Below, one piece after another: positions 8,329 through 16,148 of a DNA stretch of 35,723 nt. Positions within the stretch are counted from its first letter, which is position 1. Each line of letters starts with the position of its first letter. Under the pieces are notes generated by a model. That model did not search any database. It saw nothing but the letters and a program-made list of their open reading frames with translations, and had not been told where the DNA came from. Source of the stretch: an uncultured Saprospiraceae bacterium (GTDB lineage Bacteria > Bacteroidota > Bacteroidia > Chitinophagales > Saprospiraceae); NCBI GenBank assembly GCA_937930025.1, contig CALGJW010000268.1, forward strand, positions 1 to 35,723. Direction: 5' to 3'. The translations under genes and the position numbers were made by a program.

Positions 8329-9147
8329 TTATACCGCAACACTGAAGTCCCTCAATGCATCATTTAGAGATACTTTTTTATCCGTAGTTTCTTTTCGCTG
8401 TCCAATTATTAGTGCGCAAGCAACTTGATAATCCCCCGCGGGAAATTTCTTAGTATAAGTTCCCGGAATTACCACTGAACGCGGTGGAACTTCTCCGCGA
8501 TAAGTTTTTGGTTCTGCTCCTGTCACGTCAATGATATGTGTACTTTTAGTTAGCACAACATTAGCACCAAGTACTGCTTCCTTTCCAACGCGTACCCCTT
8601 CAACAACAATACATCTTGACCCAATAAAGCAGTTGTCTTCAATTATTGTAGGTGTTGCTTGCAAAGGCTCCAGCACTCCTCCGATACCCACTCCACCTGA
8701 TAGATGCACATTTCTTCCAATTTGTGCACAACTACCAACGGTTGCCCAAGTGTCTACCATTGTTCCAGAACCAACCCAGGCGCCGATATTGACGTAAGAA
8801 GGCATCATGATAACTCCTTTTTCTAGAAAAGAACCATGCCTAGCAATTGCATGTGGAACAACCCGAACTCCCTTTTGAGCATAATTTTTCTTCAAAGGAA
8901 TTTTATCGTGAAATTCGAAAGGGCCAACTTCTATAGTTTCCATCTTAGCGATAGGAAAGTAAAGCACCACTCCTTTTTTCACCCAATCGTTCACTTTCCA
9001 ACCGCCCTCTCCATCTGGCTCTGCTACCCGAACAGCTCCTTGGTCTAATAAATCTATTAGACTGTGAATAGCTTTCTGGGTATCAGTTTCTTTTAACAAG
9101 TCTCGGTTATCCCAAGCTGCCGTAATTCTGTTTTTTATCTCTTCCAT
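8329..9147 (-). CDS. dapD: 2,3,4,5-tetrahydropyridine-2,6-dicarboxylate N-succinyltransferase
   Basis: 272 residues, nearly the same length as E. coli DapD. The enzyme transfers succinyl from succinyl-CoA to tetrahydrodipicolinate in the lysine and diaminopimelate pathway, in the cytoplasm. An N-terminal helical domain (about 1-100) is followed by a left-handed beta-helix of hexapeptide repeats, for example NIGAWVGSGTMVDTWATVG, SGGVGIGGVLEP and CFIGSRCIVVEGVRVG, with the family's PPRSVVIPGTY segment near residue 220. The ATG start at 9147 is 21 nt downstream of a TAnnTTTG -7 box. Its presence indicates the succinylase branch of diaminopimelate synthesis. The neighbouring aminopeptidase has no direct pathway link. 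Confidence 0.96.
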   Translation of the reverse strand: MEEIKNRITAAWDNRDLLKETDTQKAIHSLIDLLDQGAVRVAEPDGEGGWKVNDWVKKGVVLYFPIAKMETIEVGPFEFHDKIPLKKNYAQKGVRVVPHAIARHGSFLEKGVIMMPSYVNIGAWVGSGTMVDTWATVGSCAQIGRNVHLSGGVGIGGVLEPLQATPTIIEDNCFIGSRCIVVEGVRVGKEAVLGANVVLTKSTHIIDVTGAEPKTYRGEVPPRSVVIPGTYTKKFPAGDYQVACALIIGQRKETTDKKVSLNDALRDFSVAV

Positions 9148-9168
9148 AAATTCTTTCTAATTGAGTAA

Positions 9169-9176
9169 CAAAAGTA
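9169..9176 (-). promoter_or_regulatory. Bacteroidota-type -7 box for dapD
   Basis: On the minus strand this reads TACTTTTG, an exact TAnnTTTG match, ending 21 nt before the dapD ATG. No convincing TTG -33 element was found at the usual distance, so only the -7 element is claimed. Confidence 0.45.
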
Positions 9177-9264
9177 ATAAAAGCCACTTATCTCGCCCTC
9201 TTTTAATCATCGGTTACTTTTTTACGGAATTGTCATTAATAGATAGAAACTAAACCCTACAAAG

Positions 9265-9280
9265 GTTTTAGCCGTAAAAC
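9265..9280. repeat. Inverted repeat upstream of the protease cassette
   Basis: GTTTTA and TAAAAC flank a 4-nt spacer (GCCG), 45 bp before the ATG of the first protease gene in the 178-bp gap shared with dapD. It could be a small operator or a hairpin in the leader. It is the only clear symmetric element in this gap, and no exact TAnnTTTG box faces the protease gene. Confidence 0.3.
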
Positions 9281-9325
9281 AGCTATATTCCTTAGTAATT
9301 TCACTCACCCAAAAACGTCCTTATC

Positions 9326-11389
9326 ATGGTAACCTATACCCTTGGAGGCAGAGATGGTCATCAAATTTCCCTAAAAGAAGCACCAGATTTAGTAGTAATC
9401 CGATTTAAGGATGAGGAGTGTCATAGTTTAGAAGATGCGAAACTGGGTAGTCAAACTAAATCTATCACTCAAAATTTAGTATTGATTTCTTCTTTTCCCG
9501 AAGCGAATGTGGTTGTCTATAAATGTATGAGTGCTGGAGGTAAAACAGCAAAGACGATAAGAAATAATGTTCGAAAGGCCCTAAAGAAGGAAAAAGATGC
9601 CGTTCGTTTTGCGGGTAGAACATTGATTGATGATCATGGAGTGCTTCACCTTTACACAGAAAATCTCTTTGTGAAATTTCATAACGCTGTTTCCAAAACG
9701 GATTGCAAAAAGATTTTGAAGCAGTTAAAATTGAAAGTGAAAAAGGAAGTGAAATATGCGAAAAACGGATATTTCGTTGAAGCGGAAGAAGGCTCAGGAA
9801 TGAAAGTCTTTAAGATCGCTGAAAAGTTGTTGAAAAATAAAAAAGTGGAAGACTGTCATCCAGAGTTAGTGAAGCAACGAAAAATGAAAACCATTTGGCC
9901 CAGGCAGTGGCATTTAAAGAAAACAAAAATCAATAAAAAAACGATCGATGCTCATGTTGACGTCAAAGAAGCTTGGAAAACAACTAAAGGAAAAAAAATA
10001 GTTGTTGCTGTAATTGACGACGGAGTGGATATAAATCATCCTGAGTTTAAGGGTAAAGGAAAAATAGTGGCACCAAAGGATATGATGAAGGATTCCTCAG
10101 ACCCCAGCCCAAAGTTTGATGACGATAACCATGGCACACCTTGCGCAGGTGTGGCCTGCGGAAATGGTAATACTGGAGCTTCGGGTGTTGCACCGGAAGC
10201 CAAACTAATGCCTATTAGACTACGAGCTGGTTTGGGATCTATGATGGAGGCGGAAGCATTTGCATGGGCCGCGGATAATGGGGCAGATGTAATCTCCTGT
10301 AGTTGGGGGCCTGCAGATGGCGCGTGGTGGGATCCAGATGATCCAAGACACACATATTTTGTTCCGATTCCCGATGCCACTAGATATGCCATTGAGTATG
10401 CAATCAATGAAGGAAGGGGAGGAAAAGGTTGTGTGATAGTATGGGCTGCAGGAAACGGAAGAGAAAATGTAGAATTCGATGGTTACGCCAGCAACCAAAA
10501 TGTAATTGCAGTTGCTGCATCAAACGATACCGACCGGCGATCTGTATATAGTGATTTTGGAAAAAATATTTGGTGTTGTTTCCCAAGCGGAGATTTTGGG
10601 TACTCCTTGCTGAATCACCCAGAACCAATAACTGCTGGAATCTGGACAACCGACCGAATGGGCGAAATGGGGTATAACCCTGGCTCTTCATTTACGCGCT
10701 GGGGAATTGGAGACAAAGATGGCGCATTCACAGCATCTTTTGGCGGAACTTCATCGTCCACTCCTGGCGTAGCTGGAATTATAGCACTGATGCTTGCTGT
10801 AAATCCAAAGCTTAAATACTGGCAAGTAAAGGAGATTATAAAAAGTAGCTGCATTCAAATTGATCAATCTCGAGGAAATTATGACGAACAAGGACACAGC
10901 ATTTTTTATGGGTTCGGAAAATTAAGCGCAAGCCAAGCCGTTCTGAACGCTAAAAAGGCTGCTCAACCGGTCTCAGAACTTTCGGTGGATGGATTTGCAG
11001 AATGGTCAAAGACAGGAAAAATATTATTTCAAGATAAAGATGAAATCTCCGGAGGAAGAAAGAGAGATAAATTTATTGGTCTTTCGATTAAGGTAACACC
11101 TTTTCATCCAGAACTAACTATAAAGTACTGCTTGGTCTTTAATACAATTGGAAAAACAAGGTGGGCTAGCAATGGTGATTTTATTTCCGCCAATGATCGA
11201 CGAAGAAAATGTATTGGATTGGCTATTGATTTAGAAGGGGATGTAGCCAAAAAATACACCGTCCTTTATAAAGTAAAATTTAAAGGAAAGAAAACCTGGT
11301 TTGAAAGCAAGGACGGAAACTTTATTGGAATGAAATCAGGAAAAGGACCTGCAGTAGAAAAAATATTGATTGACCTCAAGATTAAATAG
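9326..11389 (+). CDS. Subtilisin-like S8 serine peptidase with prodomain-like N-terminus and C-terminal tandem repeats
   Basis: 687 residues. The S8 catalytic set is complete: Asp231 in VAVIDDGVD, His269 in DDDNHGTPCAG, oxyanion Asn377 in WAAGNG, and Ser476 in GGTSSSTPGVAG. Residues 1-185 precede the domain. The part at about 110-185 resembles the inhibitory prodomain of fervidolysin-like subtilases, and the PRQWHLKKT segment at 192-200 is typical of the entry into kexin-like domains. Residues about 552-687 hold three diverged repeats of roughly 45 residues, with a Trp, then (N/D)G or similar, then I.L or I.I; they look like ChW-type repeats. No signal peptide or membrane helix is seen, so it is probably intracellular. 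The ATG at 9326 is the first in frame. The metacaspase-subtilase gene follows 15 bp later. Unlike most exported bacterial subtilases, it is lysine-rich. Confidence 0.88.
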   Translation: MVTYTLGGRDGHQISLKEAPDLVVIRFKDEECHSLEDAKLGSQTKSITQNLVLISSFPEANVVVYKCMSAGGKTAKTIRNNVRKALKKEKDAVRFAGRTLIDDHGVLHLYTENLFVKFHNAVSKTDCKKILKQLKLKVKKEVKYAKNGYFVEAEEGSGMKVFKIAEKLLKNKKVEDCHPELVKQRKMKTIWPRQWHLKKTKINKKTIDAHVDVKEAWKTTKGKKIVVAVIDDGVDINHPEFKGKGKIVAPKDMMKDSSDPSPKFDDDNHGTPCAGVACGNGNTGASGVAPEAKLMPIRLRAGLGSMMEAEAFAWAADNGADVISCSWGPADGAWWDPDDPRHTYFVPIPDATRYAIEYAINEGRGGKGCVIVWAAGNGRENVEFDGYASNQNVIAVAASNDTDRRSVYSDFGKNIWCCFPSGDFGYSLLNHPEPITAGIWTTDRMGEMGYNPGSSFTRWGIGDKDGAFTASFGGTSSSTPGVAGIIALMLAVNPKLKYWQVKEIIKSSCIQIDQSRGNYDEQGHSIFYGFGKLSASQAVLNAKKAAQPVSELSVDGFAEWSKTGKILFQDKDEISGGRKRDKFIGLSIKVTPFHPELTIKYCLVFNTIGKTRWASNGDFISANDRRRKCIGLAIDLEGDVAKKYTVLYKVKFKGKKTWFESKDGNFIGMKSGKGPAVEKILIDLKIK

Positions 11390-11404
11390 AAAAACTATTG
11401 TCTT

Positions 11405-14062
11405 ATGAAAAAACCAAAAAACCCTACAACCAAAATGTACTCCCTTCACTTTGGGGTAAATTATGTGGACACGGACCATTATGGAAATTCACTTTCAGAC
11501 CTACCTTGCTGCGCTCGAGACGCAAGCTACATGATGAGTTTAATGCAAAAATTAGGTTTCGATGATTCTAAAATTTTCACAAACGAAAAGGCGACGACAA
11601 AAAACTTTGGAACAAAAGTTAGATCTGCAGCTAGAAAATTAAAGAAAGATGACCTTTTAGTCATTACCTATTCAGGACACGGCGGGAGAATAATAGATAT
11701 AAACAAAGATGAGAAACCCGGTACTGACGATAGCACTTGGTGTTTTTATGATCGTCAATTGATAGATGATGAACTAAGACACTTTTGGGGAAAATTTAGA
11801 AAAGGGGTAAACATTTTAGTAGTGCTAGACGCTTGTCATAGTGGGACAGCATTTAAAGCGCTGGTTCCGGGAAACAGAGGCAAATCCTTCGCTGCGCTAG
11901 AAGACAATTTGGATGTTTTCAGACCTATGGTAAAAACTATGGGTGCAGATAAATCCTTTCAGGTATTTAAAAACAATGGTAAAATCTATAAGCCAATTTC
12001 TAAGCAACCAATTTTTCCCTTATCAAAAATAAAGGCTTCTGTACAACTAATGGCTGCATGTCAAGATGAAGAACAAGCCTTAGCGGGTTCGGTTGTTAGT
12101 GTATTTACAGATTTAATATTAAGGAATATATCGAATACAAAAAAAATAAAAACATATAAGCAACTCTTCGATAAAGTAAAAAGGGATTCGCAAAAAAGTA
12201 TTCATGTTTCTCCAAATTGGATAAGCCTAGGGCCTAAGACAAAATATTTTTTACAGCAACGCCCATTCATTAAAAAGGGAAAACGTTATCCAAAGGATTT
12301 TAAAAACATTCATGAAGGTCTAATTTTTGGAGAAGAATTTTCGGAATCAAAAGGCGTGCAATTGGATGGGTTAATTGTGGAGACCTCAACAGAGTCCCAA
12401 AGGAAAGTAATGCTTGCTTCAAATGAACAACCGCTTTCTAAAACAGCGAAAAATAAATCAACCAAAGGAAAAAAAGTTGATGGCGGAACTGAACAATTTT
12501 TTGTGGATGCACCAAAGCGAAAAGGAATATCAAATCCTTGGGATCAGGCTTATGCATACTACGAATCTTCAGGAATTAAAAGCAAAGGCTTTTTTGTAGA
12601 ACCGGCTTTTTACGAAACCAAACCTGCTGCAAAAACTTCCAACCTAGAAACATTAGATGAATATTTGGATAAATGGCCCAATCCGAGGGGACATGAAAAC
12701 GAATTTACCTGGCACCTTTCGGAAGACTTTAGTCAACTAGCCAAGGCAAGAGATGAAGTTATACAAAAGATAAAGAAAGCAGACCAAAAAATTAGAATCG
12801 CACATGTCGACTCTGGTTATTCTCCTAAACACCCTATGACGCCTGCTAAGATTAAATTTGGAAAAAGTTTTGTGAAAGATGAATCAACTAACAAAGGCAT
12901 CGAGGTTGTCAACAAAGGAAAAATAGCAGAAATAGAATATCACGGGACAGGAACAATTGCGCTTTTAGCCGGAGGAGAGCTAAAGGCTAATCAAACATTC
13001 ACCGGTTTTTCCGGGAACTTTGGCGCCATTCCTTTTGCGGAAATTGTGCCGATTCGAATTTCAGACACAGTTGCTTTAGTCGGAATTTTAAGAAACACAA
13101 AGCAATTTACGCAAGCGGTAGAATACGCTATTACCCATGGCTGCGAAGTAATTACTATGTCTATGGGAGGCCAACCACATCGCTCTTGGGCAAAGGCTAT
13201 TAACCGAGCTTATGAAAACGGAATCACAATAGTGACAGCCGCAGGAAATAGTTTTAACTCCGGCGTAATGCGAGTGCTTCCAAAGAAACTGATTTACCCA
13301 GCAAGATTCGAAAGAGTTATTGCAGCTACGGGTATCGCCTTTAATAAAGAGCCTTATAATTTTGAAGCGAACTCCCACTATCCTTCAAAGATGGCCGGAG
13401 GAAATAACATGCAAGGAAACCATGGACCACAATCTGCGATGCGAACAGCAATTGCCGCATACACGCCCAATATGCCATGGGCTGAGATGGATGGCAACAA
13501 ACCAATCTTTCGTAGGTCAGGCGGAGGTACTTCAGCTGCAACGCCACAGGTTGCAGCAGCGGCGGCTCTCTGGATCGTTAAGCATAGAAAAGCATTAAAA
13601 AGAAAGAAATATGCAGGAACATGGAAACAAGTTGAGGCTGTAAAGCATGCACTGTTTTCAACGGCAGATAAGTCTTATCCATTATGGAGTAAATATTATG
13701 GCAATGGATCCTTAAAAGCATGGGACGCCTTGCAGATTCCTCCCGTTTCGGACAGTAAATTAAAGCAAGCAGAAAAAGCAAGAGTAACTCCCTTTGCCTT
13801 TTTGGAATTTATTCAACTAATGATATTTAGAAAAGGAAAAACAAAACAATCGAGAGATAGTAACTTAGAAGAAATGATAAGTTTAGAAATGTTGCAAATC
13901 CTTCATCAGGACCCTGCTTTACATCATCTTGTTGAAGAGTTAGACTTTTTTGAAAAAAAGAAATTGAAAGAAGAACAGTTCAACTTTATATTTAATAAAG
14001 TAAAGAACTCCCCTTTTGCGAGTAATTTCCTTAAGCGACTAAATAATGGGAAAAACACATAG
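11405..14062 (+). CDS. Metacaspase (C14-type) fused to a subtilisin-like S8 protease
   Basis: 885 residues carrying two complete protease domains. The caspase-fold domain spans about 10-240: catalytic His92 in YSGHGG, Cys144 in LDACHSGT, and an acidic stretch at 98-123 (D.NKDE..G.DDS, then IDDEL) typical of metacaspases/orthocaspases, which cut after Arg or Lys. A lysine-rich linker (about 300-440, including NKSTKGKK near 350) leads to the S8 domain at about 463-775: Asp469 in AHVDSGY, His513 in EYHGTGT, Asn615 in TAAGNS and Ser710 in GGGTSAATP. The last 110 residues are charged and probably helical. No signal peptide is present. The gene lies 15 bp behind another S8 gene, so the two are very likely one operon. 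Both active sites look intact. Partners, trigger and substrates cannot be told from the sequence. Confidence 0.88.
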   Translation: MKKPKNPTTKMYSLHFGVNYVDTDHYGNSLSDLPCCARDASYMMSLMQKLGFDDSKIFTNEKATTKNFGTKVRSAARKLKKDDLLVITYSGHGGRIIDINKDEKPGTDDSTWCFYDRQLIDDELRHFWGKFRKGVNILVVLDACHSGTAFKALVPGNRGKSFAALEDNLDVFRPMVKTMGADKSFQVFKNNGKIYKPISKQPIFPLSKIKASVQLMAACQDEEQALAGSVVSVFTDLILRNISNTKKIKTYKQLFDKVKRDSQKSIHVSPNWISLGPKTKYFLQQRPFIKKGKRYPKDFKNIHEGLIFGEEFSESKGVQLDGLIVETSTESQRKVMLASNEQPLSKTAKNKSTKGKKVDGGTEQFFVDAPKRKGISNPWDQAYAYYESSGIKSKGFFVEPAFYETKPAAKTSNLETLDEYLDKWPNPRGHENEFTWHLSEDFSQLAKARDEVIQKIKKADQKIRIAHVDSGYSPKHPMTPAKIKFGKSFVKDESTNKGIEVVNKGKIAEIEYHGTGTIALLAGGELKANQTFTGFSGNFGAIPFAEIVPIRISDTVALVGILRNTKQFTQAVEYAITHGCEVITMSMGGQPHRSWAKAINRAYENGITIVTAAGNSFNSGVMRVLPKKLIYPARFERVIAATGIAFNKEPYNFEANSHYPSKMAGGNNMQGNHGPQSAMRTAIAAYTPNMPWAEMDGNKPIFRRSGGGTSAATPQVAAAAALWIVKHRKALKRKKYAGTWKQVEAVKHALFSTADKSYPLWSKYYGNGSLKAWDALQIPPVSDSKLKQAEKARVTPFAFLEFIQLMIFRKGKTKQSRDSNLEEMISLEMLQILHQDPALHHLVEELDFFEKKKLKEEQFNFIFNKVKNSPFASNFLKRLNNGKNT

Positions 14063-14069
14063 GGTGAAC

Positions 14070-15410
14070 TTAATTTTCTTTTTCCCAAGCTTCGAAGACT
14101 TGAATAACTTTTTCTGTTTTCCAGTCTTGATGAATGTTTTCTATCGCTAATATTTTTTCGAAAAGTTGATCTTGTCGACGGCCTTCTGCAAGTGCTTTGG
14201 AATAGGGAATGTGCGTGAAGGTCACTTGACTATACAATGGAATAAAACGATCGGGATATTTATCATGCAACCAAGCAGCAATTTTTTTCCGGAGTAAAAA
14301 ATCTTCATCGCCAACAAGATCACGCATCTCAATGAAGTTGCGTAAAGCTAGATCTGCAATCGCATTCGCGTCAGGAATTCTTGTTTCGTTAAATGCACTT
14401 AGTGTCTTTGTCCAATCTTCATCAAACTCAGATAACATTTCATCAAGCACCGTACAGTCTTCAAAACCAGAGTTCATTCCTTGGCCATAAAACGGAACGA
14501 TCGCATGACTTGAATCTCCAAGCAAACATATTTTGTCTTTATAAACCCAAGGGTTACATCTAATTGTAACTAAAGTGGAAGTTGGGTTTTCGTGAAAATC
14601 TTTTACCAAATCTGGAATTAATGCTAGCGCATCGGCGAAGTAAGTTTCAAAGAATGTTTGGATGGCATCATTCGTTTTTAACTGCTCAAAAGATTGTGGG
14701 CCTTCAAAAGGAAGAAATAAAGTACAAGTAAAACTTCCAGAAGAATTCGGTAAAGCAATTAGCATAAAATGCCCTCTAGGCCAAATGTGAAGGGCATTTT
14801 TCTCAATAAGAAAAGAGCCGTTCGGTCCGGCTGGAATTTCTAATTCTTTATACCCATGATCTAGATAATCTTGCTGGTAATCAAACCTTGGTGTTCTTTG
14901 CAGAGAAGCCCGAACGGAAGAAAAAGCTCCATCCGTTCCAAAAATTAATGAGGCATCTGCAGTGGAAGTAATCCCTTCTGAAGTGACCTGTAAGCTCCCA
15001 CTTTTCTTATCCACCTTAGATACTTTGTGATCAAAGTGAAAATTTACCAAAGGATGTTTATCAGCAATATTTATCAACGCAAGATTTAGTCCTCCTCTAG
15101 AAACAGAATAGATGGCCTGTCCTTCTTTGCCGTAAGGTTGGAAAGTAGTTTCGCCATTTACTGCGTGCATCATTCTGCCATCCATGGCGATAGCATCTGC
15201 TTTGATTTCTTCAGCAATACCTGCTTTTTCCAAAGCTTTCCACCCTCGAGTACTCATCGCGAGGTTTATCGAACGACCACCGACAAAACCTTCCTTCCGC
15301 ATATCTGACCTGCGTTCATATATGTCTACCTTGTATCCTCTTTGCGCCAGGAAGATACTCCAAAGGCTTCCTACTAATCCTGCTCCGACAACAATGGCCT
15401 TTTTTTCCAT
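14070..15410 (-). CDS. kmo: Kynurenine 3-monooxygenase
   Basis: 446 residues, a flavoprotein that hydroxylates L-kynurenine to 3-hydroxykynurenine with NADPH and oxygen in tryptophan breakdown (and, where present, NAD synthesis from tryptophan). The FAD-binding GAGLVG is at 9-14 and is followed by the DIYERRSD end of the second strand. GGRSINLAMSTRGWKAL at 44-60 is characteristic of the enzyme, and the second flavin motif GDSSHAIVPFYGQGMNSG begins at 298. The gene starts 6 bp after the PAP2-like gene and should be cotranscribed with it. No other kynurenine pathway gene is in the window. The stop codon lies only 7 bp from that of the convergent metacaspase-subtilase gene. Confidence 0.93.
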   Translation of the reverse strand: MEKKAIVVGAGLVGSLWSIFLAQRGYKVDIYERRSDMRKEGFVGGRSINLAMSTRGWKALEKAGIAEEIKADAIAMDGRMMHAVNGETTFQPYGKEGQAIYSVSRGGLNLALINIADKHPLVNFHFDHKVSKVDKKSGSLQVTSEGITSTADASLIFGTDGAFSSVRASLQRTPRFDYQQDYLDHGYKELEIPAGPNGSFLIEKNALHIWPRGHFMLIALPNSSGSFTCTLFLPFEGPQSFEQLKTNDAIQTFFETYFADALALIPDLVKDFHENPTSTLVTIRCNPWVYKDKICLLGDSSHAIVPFYGQGMNSGFEDCTVLDEMLSEFDEDWTKTLSAFNETRIPDANAIADLALRNFIEMRDLVGDEDFLLRKKIAAWLHDKYPDRFIPLYSQVTFTHIPYSKALAEGRRQDQLFEKILAIENIHQDWKTEKVIQVFEAWEKEN

Positions 15411-15416
15411 AATAAT

Positions 15417-16076
15417 TTACATAAGAATTGAAAATGCAGCAAACTGTGCAAGAACTCCAACTAGGTAACCGCCATAAACATCTTGTGGTTCATGGGCTTT
15501 TAAAAATAATCTTGAGGAACCCACAATACCAGCAACAATAAACACAACAACTAATATCGAAGTGGATGAAATTTCAAAACCCGAGATCATAGGAACAGGC
15601 ATCCAAAAAGTTGATTGGCTAAAATTAAAAACAGTAAGAATGGCCATTGCCACCAATCCCCCCATACCTGTGGTATGCATGCTGATTTTTGAAAAAAGAT
15701 TTATAATAAATGCAAGAAACAACCCTATTGTTGCCCCTAACAGACAAAATTTAAAAGTTTGTGGGATGTTTGGGTTTTGGCGTAAAGTAACAAACATCCA
15801 GAGATAAAAAATGCCCGTTATTATGTATGGACCGATTCGCTCTTGACGATCCTTTAATTGTAGACTTTGTATCATGTCCATCGCCCTCATTAATAAGACA
15901 GACACGATAGGGATAAAAAAGGTAGTCAGAAAAACAATTAAGATAAACTTTCTATTTCCATATAAATCAACATGACCAAATGAATAGGGGTCAACCAAGG
16001 TGAGTATTACCAACATGTAGGTGACCACTAGTAGTGGATGAAAAATTATGGAAATAATATGAGAAAGCGCTTTCAA
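15417..16076 (-). CDS. PAP2-superfamily-like membrane protein
   Basis: 219 residues with about six hydrophobic helices. The third phosphatase motif of the PAP2 superfamily is intact: S188-R189, five residues, H195, then three residues and D199, ending DVYGGYLVG. The second motif is reduced to SMH with His134 (SGH in the family), and the first, KDRQERIGP at 75-83, is only loosely like the KX6RP pattern. It may be a lipid or undecaprenyl pyrophosphate phosphatase, or a PAP2 protein with altered chemistry. The start is TTG at 16076; there is no in-frame ATG close upstream, and a TACCTTTG -7 box lies 15 nt before it. It is the first gene of a pair with kmo. Confidence 0.75.
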   Translation of the reverse strand: MKALSHIISIIFHPLLVVTYMLVILTLVDPYSFGHVDLYGNRKFILIVFLTTFFIPIVSVLLMRAMDMIQSLQLKDRQERIGPYIITGIFYLWMFVTLRQNPNIPQTFKFCLLGATIGLFLAFIINLFSKISMHTTGMGGLVAMAILTVFNFSQSTFWMPVPMISGFEISSTSILVVVFIVAGIVGSSRLFLKAHEPQDVYGGYLVGVLAQFAAFSILM

Positions 16077-16091
16077 TGGAGATATTTATTC

Positions 16092-16099
16092 CAAAGGTA
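16092..16099 (-). promoter_or_regulatory. Bacteroidota-type -7 box for the PAP2-like/kmo pair
   Basis: On the minus strand this reads TACCTTTG, an exact TAnnTTTG match, ending 15 nt before the TTG start. It supports that start codon. No good -33 TTG element was found at the usual spacing. Confidence 0.45.
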
Positions 16100-16148
16100 C
16101 AGATAGTCTTTTATCACTGGAATTTTAAGTGCAATTAATTCAAAAAGA

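Noticed and set aside
10036-10691. Open frames on the minus strand inside the S8 protease gene
   Set aside because: They lie entirely antisense to a gene with clear catalytic motifs, and their predicted products show no recognisable domain.
14048-14086. GGGAAAAA ... TTTTTCCC as a terminator between the fusion protease and kmo
   Set aside because: The stem is 8 bp with a 23-nt loop and lies inside both coding ends, so it is weak compared with the four accepted terminators.
9148-14100. Gasdermin or other pore-forming partner for the caspase-like protein
   Set aside because: No small membrane-pore gene is present in the cassette or its flanks; the adjacent genes are dapD and kmo.
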